The notes beneath the pieces are model-generated. The model saw only the letters and a program-made list of their open reading frames with translations, had not been told where the DNA came from and did no database searches. The position numbers and the translations under genes are program-made. From Cloacimonetes bacterium UBA3541 (GTDB taxonomy: Bacteria > Cloacimonadota > Cloacimonadia > Cloacimonadales > Cloacimonadaceae), in contig DFOM01000063.1 in assembly GCA_002376725.1 (NCBI GenBank), positions 1 to 6,862 of the forward strand: 6,862 nucleotides of DNA, in the 5' to 3' direction. Shown one piece after another: positions 1 to 5,785 of the stretch. Position 1 is the stretch's first letter. Each line of letters opens with the position of its first letter.

Positions 1-2
1 TA

Positions 3-34
3 TATAATTACTACATTAATAAACCATAGGAGGG
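3..34 (+). promoter_or_regulatory. -10-like box and Shine-Dalgarno of decayed gene 1
   Basis: A TATAAT hexamer lies at 3-8; any -35 partner would be outside the window. A full AGGAGGG Shine-Dalgarno lies at 28-34, four bases before the ATG at 39. The intact initiation signals show that the broken gene behind them was once translated and may still begin translation. Confidence 0.45.
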
Positions 35-38
35 CACA

Positions 39-475
39 ATGAAAGTATATTATAAAAATCTGATAAAAGCGTATAGTAGTGAATTTGATGAATTGATTTA
101 CTGCTACAATCCCAGTTTGAAATGCTATTATGCCCGTTCCTATTCACCCCGTTGACAGACACCACAAAACCAGCTTTATACAAATATCGCAAAAAAATAT
201 AAAGACATTATCTCCCTCTCCAATATATTGGTAGAACCTAAATAACTAGGTGAATGCCTATAATTCAATGAGAAAATACCGTGATCATTCTCTCAATAAC
301 TGGTACAATACCTTCACTAAATTGATGTGGAATAGGGCAAAAACCTATTCCTTGAACGGTTCTCCCTTCACCGAAAATAGCATTCCTATAGATCTTTTTA
401 CCCTGACTCGTGAGGATATCATAGAAAATAACCTCCCCCTGCAAAACCGTCAAAACCAGCAAAAATGTATTTTAA
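39..475 (+). pseudogene. Decayed gene 1, small basic tyrosine-rich protein of unknown function
   Basis: Translation starts at ATG 39 (MKVYYKNLIKAY...) with a perfect Shine-Dalgarno, but stops after 38 codons at TGA 153-155. The same frame continues QTPQNQLYTNIAK, then shifts at the A7 run (191-197). With one A fewer, the reading becomes NIKTLSPSPIYW. Two TAG stops follow (232-234 and 247-249), then a clean stretch VNAYNSMRKYRDHSLNNWYN. At the C5 run (435-439) the frame appears to shift again: with one C fewer it reads LPCKTVKTS and ends at TAA 473-475. Joined up, this gives a product of roughly 145 residues rich in Tyr, Asn and Lys, with no signal peptide or membrane segment. The joined text resembles a small repeated family I associate with Cloacimonas-like genomes, but I cannot confirm that or give a function. 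The three stops make pure sequencing error unlikely. An open frame at 250-480 is only its 3' portion. Confidence 0.6.
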
Positions 476-1280
476 CTTAGAAAATAACCTATCACAAAGC
501 AGCGATTTTGAGATTTTATTTCCAGAAATTAAGAGCACACATCTGGATAACTCACATTATGATATATCTTTAACTGCTGGAGAAAGAAAAACTATTCCCT
601 TAATTTTTACCTTTGATTCAGCTACTTTATACAGTCCAAAAGTAAAAATTACGGCAAATCCTGACTCAGGTAAACTAATTGATTTTGAAAAACAAATCTT
701 TGCACGATTGATGGAAACAGATGCAAGCACCCAAGCTATAAATCCTTTTGGTTTTTATCTTCTGAACGGACTCTATTATTTAATTTATAATCAAAAGGAA
801 CAAAAGAAATGGGGCTACTTTAGATTTAATGATCAATGAGGGCAATTCAGTGATTGATCAGAACTTCAATCTGGAATTAATACTCCGACAAGTAAAATTG
901 CTACGAGGACTTTTATGGATAAGCTATTCTTCAGATGGTCTTCTCTATGAAACATAAAAAAAACCGGAAGAGGAAAAACATTTTCTAAACTATGCTTTGG
1001 AACTTAAATCTTCATCTACTCTTGAAACTGTCTCCTGCGAAGCAGTTATGCCTCTATACACGAACAAAAGAGAACAGATAAGATGGACACATCAATCCAT
1101 CTGTTCACTCCTCGGAAAACTTATCGGAAATTAGATTTACTTTCTGAAATGATAGTACAGAATATCTATGTCCTCAGTGAGCTTTCTTACAAGATTCCCC
1201 AATATCTTACTCCCATCTTTTTAATTTGGAATGAAAGTCCGCTTAATTACAAGTCCTGTTTTCAGCTTTTATCACTTTAA
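465..1280 (+). pseudogene. Decayed gene 2, unknown function, at least two frame changes and one stop
   Basis: Three open stretches read as one protein. Frame A (465-839) gives MYFNLENNL... up to ...KKWGYFRF. From about 829 the frame moves by +1 (MINEGNSVIDQ...) and meets TAA 955-957, after which the same frame continues KKPEEEKHFLNYALELK to TAG 1132-1134. From about 1122 the original frame resumes (KLDLLSEMIVQNIYVLSELSYK...) and ends at TAA 1278-1280. The joined length is about 270 residues. The part near residues 90-125 (INPFGF...NGLYYLIY...GYFRF) loosely resembles the core of a WYL sensor domain, but there is no helix-turn-helix and the likeness is too weak to name it. No Shine-Dalgarno precedes ATG 465, and the frame is open back to 432, so the true 5' end may be lost in a junction with decayed gene 1. 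Confidence 0.5.
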
Positions 1281-1363
1281 TTCAAAAATGTAGGATCGCT
1301 TTCTCAAGAATAAAAATTATTTGTACTAAAAACTAAATTTTGGTTATACTGGTAATGTATTCA
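1281..1363. other. Spacer between decayed genes and rsmD operon
   Basis: AT-rich intergenic DNA. I find no coding frame and no convincing hairpin terminator for the decayed gene upstream. The promoter of the next operon begins at 1364. Confidence 0.5.
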
Positions 1364-1392
1364 TTGACATAAATTGATAGTTCAATCATTAT
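1364..1392 (+). promoter_or_regulatory. Promoter of the TPR-like / rsmD operon
   Basis: A perfect TTGACA (1364-1369) is followed after 17 bases by CATTAT (1387-1392), which matches 4 of 6 bases of the -10 consensus. Transcription would begin near 1399. That leaves a leader of about 22 bases containing the AAGGAAGAAGG Shine-Dalgarno just before ATG 1421. Confidence 0.6.
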
Positions 1393-1420
1393 GCACCTTA
1401 TATAAGATAAGGAAGAAGGT

Positions 1421-1996
1421 ATGAAGAACAATAATACAAGTTGGAGACCAACTCTAACGCTGGCAAAACTCTTTGAAGAGCAACAGCAGTTTTATGAAGC
1501 TTTAGCTATTTATGAACTTATCTATCAAACGAACAAATCTCCTGCTATCCAGCAACATATTGAGGATATGCATTCTCGTATATTAAATAATTATAATAAT
1601 CGTTATGACTCCCGCATAGATCAGCTTTTCACTCCTGAAGAATTAGCTTATTTTAAGATTCTAGACCACCAGGGTTTTGAAAATATGTGCCAGGTTCGCA
1701 AAAAACTTCAGGAGGGTTCCTTGGCTTCAGAAGTATATATAGAAGAAGATGAGGATAATTTTAACTTTGATGAAATTGACAATGCTAATATCCTATCCCA
1801 GATTCTGGAAGAGATAGAACAACAAGCTCAACTTAATCTGATGGAACCTGAAAATGAGATTTCTGAATACACTATTCAGGACCTCCTTATGGCACTACTT
1901 TCTAAATTTAATAAAGAACAAAAGCTGACTGAGGTTAGTCTCAGCGATTTAGTGGATATTATTTTGGAGATGCAGGCTGGTAAATTTAACTCTTAA
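1421..1996 (+). CDS. TPR-like acidic cytoplasmic protein, unknown function
   Basis: A 191-residue protein with no signal peptide or membrane helix. Residues 10-44 (TLAKLFEEQQQFYEALAIYELIYQ) fit a tetratricopeptide helix pair: the small residues and aromatics fall at TPR positions (EALAIYELIYQ as the second helix). The middle (about 105-155) is very acidic and Gln-rich (EEDEDNFNFDEIDN, ILEEIEQQAQ) and probably helical. The C-terminal 35 residues form another predicted helical segment (LSDLVDIILEMQAGK). TPR modules are protein-interaction surfaces, but no partner or reaction can be read here. The start at ATG 1421 is supported by an AAGGAAGAAGG Shine-Dalgarno. It is the first gene of a compact operon: its TAA overlaps the next ATG by one base (TAATG), and rsmD follows. 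A link to ribosome assembly through rsmD is only contextual. Confidence 0.85.
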   Translation: MKNNNTSWRPTLTLAKLFEEQQQFYEALAIYELIYQTNKSPAIQQHIEDMHSRILNNYNNRYDSRIDQLFTPEELAYFKILDHQGFENMCQVRKKLQEGSLASEVYIEEDEDNFNFDEIDNANILSQILEEIEQQAQLNLMEPENEISEYTIQDLLMALLSKFNKEQKLTEVSLSDLVDIILEMQAGKFNS

Positions 1997-2169
1997 TGAC
2001 TGGGAAAAAGGAGAAAAAATTTAATCGGCTCTGTGAAAGGTGTGTTAAAGATTGTAAACAAAGAGCCGATGTTAAAATAATTAAATGTCCTGACTTTGAG
2101 AAAGCCTGGGTGCAGATGACTATTAAATATATACTTTCTTCTTCCTCGGCTAAAAAGGCTAAAAAGTAA
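1996..2169 (+). CDS. 57-residue four-cysteine basic protein, putative zinc-binding
   Basis: A short gene in the gap between the TPR-like gene and rsmD. Its ATG uses the last A of the preceding stop (TAATG), and its TAA at 2167-2169 is four bases before the rsmD ATG. The protein has 57 residues, begins MTGKKEKKFNRLCERC, and has cysteines at 13, 16, 20 and 31 (C-x2-C-x3-C-x10-C), a spacing compatible with one zinc site. Fifteen or so lysines and arginines make it strongly basic, and it ends in a KKAKK tail, a combination common in small nucleic-acid-binding proteins. A Shine-Dalgarno is not obvious, so translational coupling to the upstream gene is likely. I do not recognise a family. The exact fit between two genes and the cysteine pattern argue that it is real rather than chance. 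Confidence 0.7.
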   Translation: MTGKKEKKFNRLCERCVKDCKQRADVKIIKCPDFEKAWVQMTIKYILSSSSAKKAKK

Positions 2170-2173
2170 AGAT

Positions 2174-2704
2174 ATGCACATTATCACAGGAAAATATAAG
2201 GGTCGTCAACTTAAAACGGTTGAAGGTCGCACTACTCGTCCCACTTCTTCCTTTTATCGTGAATTGGTATTCAGTGTCTATCAGGATTATACGGATAAAA
2301 GAGTATTAGACCTTTATGCTGGAACGGGTTATTTTGGATTGGAAGCTCTATCCCGTGGAGCTAATTGGGTAGATTTTGTAGAGTTTGCTATTCCTGCTTT
2401 AACCGTTATCTTAAAGAATGTTGAAAATTTAGGATGTAGTAGATCCTGCCATATCTGGAGAAAGAATGTCTTTTCTTTTCTCAGGAATACAGAGCAGAAA
2501 TGGGATGTAATCTTTTTGGACCCTCCCTATAATAAAAGGTTACTCAATTCCACACTGGAACTCATATTCTCAAGAAATCTTCTTAATCCTGAGGGTATAG
2601 TTATTGCGGAACACAGTCCTTCAGAAACTGTAGCCGATATCTATCGGGATAGAATAATAAACTCTAAAGTGGGGAAAACCACCTGTTTTACTTTTCTACA
2701 GTAA
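2174..2704 (+). CDS. rsmD: RsmD, 16S rRNA (guanine(966)-N2)-methyltransferase
   Basis: RsmD transfers a methyl group from S-adenosylmethionine to N2 of G966 in 16S rRNA of the assembling 30S subunit. The 176-residue product shows the family layout: MHIITGKYKGRQL at the start (compare the usual MRIIAGKYKGR), RPTSS at 22-26, SAM motif I VLDLYAGTG at 44-52 followed by FGLEALSRGA, the acidic end of strand 2 at VEF (69-71), and the catalytic DPPY motif at 116-119 inside DVIFLDPPYN. It is slightly shorter than the E. coli protein (198 residues), mostly at the C-terminus. The usual RVREALFN helix after RPT is here SFYRELVFSVY, a divergent version. It is the last gene of the operon from 1421. Its Shine-Dalgarno is poor (AAAG), suggesting coupling to the small gene four bases upstream. 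Confidence 0.93.
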   Translation: MHIITGKYKGRQLKTVEGRTTRPTSSFYRELVFSVYQDYTDKRVLDLYAGTGYFGLEALSRGANWVDFVEFAIPALTVILKNVENLGCSRSCHIWRKNVFSFLRNTEQKWDVIFLDPPYNKRLLNSTLELIFSRNLLNPEGIVIAEHSPSETVADIYRDRIINSKVGKTTCFTFLQ

Positions 2705-2784
2705 GACAAAAAAGGAATGAGACGGCTCTTTAAAATAATTTCTAGTGATTTAACTGATAAAATAGTAATATAAAAAGAAACTGA
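2705..2784. other. Spacer between rsmD and the tRNA promoter
   Basis: AT-rich DNA with no coding frame. I see no clear hairpin plus T run, so transcription from the rsmD operon might continue into the tRNA genes. Confidence 0.4.
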
Positions 2785-2813
2785 TTGACAAAACTGGCTA
2801 TTTAAGATAAATT
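2785..2813 (+). promoter_or_regulatory. Promoter of the tRNA cluster
   Basis: TTGACA at 2785-2790 is followed after 17 bases by TAAATT (2808-2813, 4 of 6 matches), or after 15 bases by GATAAA (4 of 6). Transcription would start near 2820, about 9 bases before the first tRNA, which is typical of a stable-RNA promoter. Confidence 0.6.
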
Positions 2814-2828
2814 GATAAAAATAGTGAG

Positions 2829-2914
2829 GGAGGATTAGTCCTAATTGGTAAGGCAGCGGTCTTGAAAACCGCCGGGTTTTACCCATGGGGGTTCGAATCC
2901 CTCATCCTCCGCCA
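2829..2914 (+). tRNA. tRNA-Ser(UGA)
   Basis: The acceptor stem GGAGGAT (2829-2835) pairs with ATCCTCC (2904-2910), then discriminator G and encoded CCA. The anticodon stem GCGGT/ACCGC closes the loop CTTGAAA, giving anticodon TGA at 2863-2865, which reads UCA and probably other UCN codons. The long variable arm (GGGT-TTT-ACCC) and G73 discriminator are serine identity features. The T arm with TTCGAAT is canonical. Confidence 0.96.
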
Positions 2915-2938
2915 GAAAAATTTATTGTTATATTTTAT

Positions 2939-3030
2939 GGAGAGGTGACCGAGCTGGCTTAAGGTGCACGCCTGCTAAGCGTGTGTGAGTCAAAAGCTTA
3001 CCGTGGGTTCAAATCCCACCCTCTCCGCCA
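2939..3030 (+). tRNA. tRNA-Ser(GCU)
   Basis: Acceptor GGAGAGG (2939-2945) pairs with CCTCTCC (3020-3026), followed by G and CCA. The anticodon stem CACGC/GCGTG encloses CTGCTAA, anticodon GCT at 2974-2976, reading AGU/AGC. The long class II variable arm (GTGAG/CTTAC around a 7-base loop) and G73 confirm serine. It lies 24 bases after tRNA-Ser(UGA). Confidence 0.96.
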
Positions 3031-3037
3031 GAAATTT

Positions 3038-3112
3038 TGGGCAGTCGCCAAGAGGTAAGGCAGCGGGTTTTGGTCCCGCCATTCGGGGGTTCAAATCCTC
3101 CCTGCCCAGCCA
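3038..3112 (+). tRNA. tRNA-Gln(UUG)
   Basis: Acceptor TGGGCAG (3038-3044) pairs with CTGCCCA (3102-3108), then G and CCA. The anticodon stem GCGGG/CCCGC encloses TTTTGGT, anticodon TTG at 3070-3072, which reads CAA (and CAG by wobble). The U1-A72 end pair and G73 are glutamine identity features for direct charging by GlnRS in E. coli. Seven bases separate it from the previous gene. Confidence 0.96.
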
Positions 3113-3120
3113 TATTTTTT

Positions 3121-3194
3121 TGGGATGTCGTCTAATGGTAGGACAGCGGACTCTGGATCCGTATGTGAGGGTTCAACTCCTTCCATCCCAGCCA
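3121..3194 (+). tRNA. tRNA-Gln(CUG)
   Basis: Acceptor TGGGATG (3121-3127) pairs with CATCCCA (3184-3190), then G and CCA. The anticodon stem GCGGA/TCCGT (one G-U pair) encloses CTCTGGA, anticodon CTG at 3153-3155, which reads only CAG. The T loop is TTCAACT and the T stem GAGGG/CCTTC holds one G-U pair. Like its neighbour it has U1-A72 and G73. Confidence 0.95.
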
Positions 3195-3202
3195 TTTAAA
3201 TT

Positions 3203-3223
3203 CAGTCGGAGGACTGGTTTTTT
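3203..3223 (+). terminator. Rho-independent terminator of the tRNA cluster
   Basis: The stem CAGTC (3203-3207) and GACTG (3212-3216) encloses the loop GGAG and is followed by G and six T (3218-3223). The T run overlaps the mltG stop codon (3222-3224) on the other strand. Read on the - strand the hairpin lacks a T run, so it serves the tRNA transcript only. Confidence 0.8.
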
Positions 3224-4235
3224 ATTCCCATTCTTTTCTGCGGTATTTTTTAGCTTTCGCTAAATGCTCTTCAGCCGTACGAGAAAAATCATTTCTTCCA
3301 TCCCGATCAGAAACAAAATAATAATAATCTGTACGGGCAGGATTCAGTGCAGCTTTAATTGAGGCAAGAGATGGATTACATATAGGTGTGGGAGGAAGTC
3401 CATAATTCAAATAAGTATTATAAGGAGAAAGAATTTGGGTATCCTCATAAGATAGAACTTTCTTTTTTATACCTTTTTGTTCCAGAATGTAATTCACAGT
3501 AGGACAGGATGCCAGTTTCATACCTGCACTAAGGCGATTATATATAACTCCTGCAACCAGTTGTCTTTCTTCAGGATAATTGCTTTCTTTTTCTACAATG
3601 CTAGCTAGAATCAATTTATCATAAAAGTCATCTATGGCGTAAGGGTCTATTCCTGCTTTATTTAAAGTATTAAAAAAATTGCTGGTCATAATTGATAATA
3701 TTTCCTGCACCGTAACATCAGGTTCAAAAGCATAGGTATCAGGAAAAAGAAATCCTTCCAGGGAAGGAACTTTGAATCCCGTAAGTTGATAGACAAATTC
3801 CGGATTAGTGGCTTCTTTATAGAGGTCTTTATATTTAGCTAAACCACTCTTTTCTAATCTATGTAGCGTTTGATACATAGAAAATCCTTCTGGGATGGTC
3901 ACTCTTACAGCAGTAACATTTCCTTCTTCCAGCATTTTTAAGGTTTGTAAAAGGTTATGTTTCCCGCCAAGCGTGTAAGTTCCAGCAATTAAATGCTTAT
4001 CTGTGCCTCGCATAGAAGCAAGAGTCCGGAAAAGAAATTTACTGCGGATAACACCATTCTGTTCCAGTTTTTCTGCGATAGTAGCAGCCGTGTCTCCACG
4101 ATTTATTTTGAGCAGCATTTCATTTGAACTAACTGGAACATAAATATTATATAGTGCAACTACTCCGATGATGATAATCACAGATAATGTAACTACTATC
4201 CCCAGATGGGGAGATATTATATCCAGTTGTTTCAT
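3222..4235 (-). CDS. mltG: MltG, endolytic peptidoglycan transglycosylase (YceG family)
   Basis: MltG is an inner-membrane enzyme that cuts nascent glycan strands internally, leaving anhydro ends, and is thought to act as a terminase for peptidoglycan elongation. The 337-residue length is normal. A single membrane anchor lies at about 11-30 (LGIVVTLSVIIIIGVVALYN), with the rest periplasmic. Residues 41-105 form the LysM-like subdomain (INRGDTAATIAEKLEQNGVI). The catalytic domain shows LEGFLFPDTY (159-168), the active-site segment ASIVEKES (211-218) whose E215/E217 include the catalytic glutamate, VIYNRL (230-235), and the C-terminal signature YNTYLNYGLPPTPICNPS (272-289) followed by AALNP and YYYFVSD. 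The usual SDPT segment reads SCPT (243-246), a small variation. The ATG overlaps the ruvX stop (ATGA, 4 bases), so the two are coupled. It is the last gene of a four-gene operon. Confidence 0.96.
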   Translation of the reverse strand: MKQLDIISPHLGIVVTLSVIIIIGVVALYNIYVPVSSNEMLLKINRGDTAATIAEKLEQNGVIRSKFLFRTLASMRGTDKHLIAGTYTLGGKHNLLQTLKMLEEGNVTAVRVTIPEGFSMYQTLHRLEKSGLAKYKDLYKEATNPEFVYQLTGFKVPSLEGFLFPDTYAFEPDVTVQEILSIMTSNFFNTLNKAGIDPYAIDDFYDKLILASIVEKESNYPEERQLVAGVIYNRLSAGMKLASCPTVNYILEQKGIKKKVLSYEDTQILSPYNTYLNYGLPPTPICNPSLASIKAALNPARTDYYYFVSDRDGRNDFSRTAEEHLAKAKKYRRKEWE

Positions 4236-4660
4236 TGGTTTTCCAAATAACTTTTTAATATCATAGCTGCAGCCATAGCATCCTGAATTTTACGCCTTTC
4301 TTTCCAATCATAACCCATTTTAATCAATTCTTTTATAGCTTCATCTGTGCTATAGCGTTCATCCCAAGATTGAATAGGAATACTAAGATTATCAGCCAAT
4401 TTAGCCATAAATTTGCGGGTTTCAATGGTCTTTGAGGTATCTCCTCCTTCAATAGCGTAGGGCATTCCCACAAGCACTAATTTTACTTCATATTCATTTA
4501 CAACTGCTTCTATTTTAGGTAAAATATAATCCAACCCTTTATTTTCTATTATTTTTAAGGGTTTAGCGAGGATACGAAGTGGATCAGATAGAGCTAGACC
4601 TATCCTTTTTTCTCCATAATCTAGGGCAAGAATTCTTCCCTCTGATTTTACAGGTTGGAT
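4232..4660 (-). CDS. ruvX: RuvX/YqgF, Holliday-junction-resolvase-fold nuclease, unusual start codon
   Basis: YqgF proteins have an RNase H-like fold and are linked to 16S rRNA 5'-end maturation and to Holliday junction processing. Motifs are complete: RILALDYGEKRIGLALSD (from residue 9, first catalytic Asp in DYG), VGMPYAIEGG (64-72), WDERYST (99-105) and DAMAAAMIL (127-135). The family length is about 138-150, and this reading gives 142. No ATG, GTG or TTG lies in frame between the upstream TGA (4661-4663) and the DYG motif. The first in-frame TTG (4534) comes after DYG and would delete the catalytic Asp. I place the start at ATC 4660-4658 because GGAGG at 4670-4666 stands five bases before it. 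ATT at 4633-4631, with GAGG five bases before it, would give 133 residues. An ATG at 4664-4662 is out of frame and would need a one-base shift. It overlaps lipoprotein 2 by 13 bases and mltG by 4. Confidence 0.9.
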   Translation of the reverse strand: MQPVKSEGRILALDYGEKRIGLALSDPLRILAKPLKIIENKGLDYILPKIEAVVNEYEVKLVLVGMPYAIEGGDTSKTIETRKFMAKLADNLSIPIQSWDERYSTDEAIKELIKMGYDWKERRKIQDAMAAAMILKSYLENQ

Positions 4661-5235
4661 TCATCCCTCCAGATTGCTATATACCATCTATTATTCATAG
4701 GTTTAAGATAAAAACGTGCAACTCCACTAGCAGTAATCATTGCATTTAAGGCATAATAACTAAGTTTTAAATCAAACATACAGGATATCACAACCCAATC
4801 TTCGTGTCCTACCTGAGTGTCAATATCCCAGCTACTTTCTGGAGGTATCTGTAGACGTAATATCAATTCATCTGGAGGAGGCAAAGAACCATCAGAAGAA
4901 CCTTTAGTAAATAGGTTTTGAGTGTAAAGAATCTCCTGGTCATAACCCCACCAATCATCTCTTAACCCATCTCCATTAACATCCACACCAATCTGATTCA
5001 CTTCCGAAGATATCAGCTCAAAACGGAAATCTGGCGAAAGCAAGTCTTTATATATATTTATGTTTCGCTCTTTATAAGATAATTCCAGATTTTCCAACAC
5101 TTCTCTAGGAGTACGATTTTGAATGGTAGTATCAGAATGATCTTCCATATGCGGTCTAAAAGGGTTCCAGCAACTGGTTAGTACGAGCATTGCAGACAGC
5201 AACAACAGAGAAAACAGTTTATTGGGAGAAGTCAT
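4648..5235 (-). CDS. Lipoprotein 2, NTF2-like style, with acidic calcium-like loop
   Basis: A 195-residue exported lipoprotein. The signal peptide (residues 1-21, hydrophobic core FSLLLLSAMLVL) ends in the lipobox LTSC, so Cys22 should be lipidated and the protein anchored in a membrane. The mature part reads RTPREVLENLELSYKERN, LLSPDFRFEL and finally RWYIAIWRDE. This helix, then sheet, then Trp-containing last strand order is seen in NTF2/SnoaL-like folds, though the fold call is inference. It matches lipoprotein 1 upstream along its length, which suggests a tandem duplication. An acidic loop DVNGDGLRD (85-93), missing from lipoprotein 1, resembles a dockerin or EF-hand calcium loop, but the usual position-12 Glu/Asp is Trp. 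The ATG overlaps lipoprotein 1 by 17 bases, and its end overlaps ruvX. No precise function is known to me. Confidence 0.88.
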   Translation of the reverse strand: MTSPNKLFSLLLLSAMLVLTSCWNPFRPHMEDHSDTTIQNRTPREVLENLELSYKERNINIYKDLLSPDFRFELISSEVNQIGVDVNGDGLRDDWWGYDQEILYTQNLFTKGSSDGSLPPPDELILRLQIPPESSWDIDTQVGHEDWVVISCMFDLKLSYYALNAMITASGVARFYLKPMNNRWYIAIWRDESNL

Positions 5236-5779
5236 ATTTCAATTTCCCCCAGGTTGGATAGCTTCCAACTCTATAATCAAACCATTTACGAATATACCAG
5301 TAAGCACCTGATTTAATAAAATGTAATTCCAGTTCCCCTTTAAATTCTTGAGGAACAGCTTTATCAGAAGGATAGCGTATTAGCTGATAAGTCCTATAGA
5401 TTTTAGCTTCTGTAGCAGTTATGTTATCTGGTTGAGTAACTATTTCCTGTAAATTGACCTGAACGCTATCCGTCCAGGCAAAAAGGTTAAGTAGCATATC
5501 CTGTTCCTGTAGAGCATTCCAGCTAACAGGAAAATTATAATCATTAACATCCTGCGCCGCAAAACGAAAGCTGAAATCTTCAGTAAATAAACTTATATAT
5601 TTAACTGCATTCCGACTATCTTCATAGCAATGCTCCAGATTCTGCAGACATAACTCCCAGTCAGTCATATAGCTATTCCAGGGTGGAGAACTGATTGGAT
5701 TTTCAGCTTCCCGTAGATCAAAAAGATTGCAGGAACTAAGAGTTACAAGTAATAATATAATCGGAATAAGTTTTTTCAT
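5219..5779 (-). CDS. Lipoprotein 1, NTF2-like style
   Basis: A 186-residue lipoprotein beginning MKKLIPIILLLVTLSSC, with lipobox LSSC and lipidated Cys17. The mature domain has a helical start (WELCLQNLEHCYEDSRN), a strand pair LFTEDFSFRFAAQDVN, a WNALQEQDMLLNLF segment, and a last strand YWYIRKWFDYR. Shared landmarks with lipoprotein 2 are LENLE/LQNLE, then xDFxFxx, VN, Wxx(5)E, NLF and WYI..W, so the two look like paralogues. The layout is compatible with an NTF2-like alpha-plus-beta fold, which is inference. It heads the operon lipoprotein 1, lipoprotein 2, ruvX, mltG. The start ATG is well placed for the signal peptide but has no Shine-Dalgarno, and the promoter lies only a few bases upstream (see the promoter entry). 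The natural guess from context is a cell-envelope role alongside MltG, but nothing in the sequence proves it. Confidence 0.88.
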   Translation of the reverse strand: MKKLIPIILLLVTLSSCNLFDLREAENPISSPPWNSYMTDWELCLQNLEHCYEDSRNAVKYISLFTEDFSFRFAAQDVNDYNFPVSWNALQEQDMLLNLFAWTDSVQVNLQEIVTQPDNITATEAKIYRTYQLIRYPSDKAVPQEFKGELELHFIKSGAYWYIRKWFDYRVGSYPTWGKLKYDFSQ

Positions 5780-5785
5780 AAATTC

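Noticed and set aside
39..475. Programmed frameshifting at the A7 and C5 runs as in insertion-sequence transposases
   Set aside because: Three additional in-frame stops and no transposase motifs or terminal inverted repeats; simple decay explains it better.
465..1280. Decayed gene 2 as a WYL-domain regulator
   Set aside because: Only the short INPFGF...NGLYYLIY...GYFRF stretch resembles WYL; no helix-turn-helix is present and the remainder does not fit.
1993..2187. - strand open frame opposite the four-cysteine gene
   Set aside because: It lacks a Shine-Dalgarno and known features. The + strand frame fits the operon exactly and has the cysteine pattern.
2641..2886. - strand open frame spanning the rsmD end and tRNA-Ser(UGA)
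   Set aside because: It overlaps a tRNA and the end of rsmD, with no initiation signal or recognisable sequence.
2829..3194. tRNA cluster as an integration site of a mobile element
   Set aside because: No integrase, no repeated tRNA 3' fragment and no compositional change are visible on either side.
2985..3263. Open frame on the + strand across the tRNA cluster
   Set aside because: It runs through three tRNA genes and the terminator; the tRNA folds explain the sequence fully.
4232..4534. ruvX starting at TTG 4534
   Set aside because: This would remove the LALDYG motif with the first catalytic Asp, which is intact upstream in the same frame.
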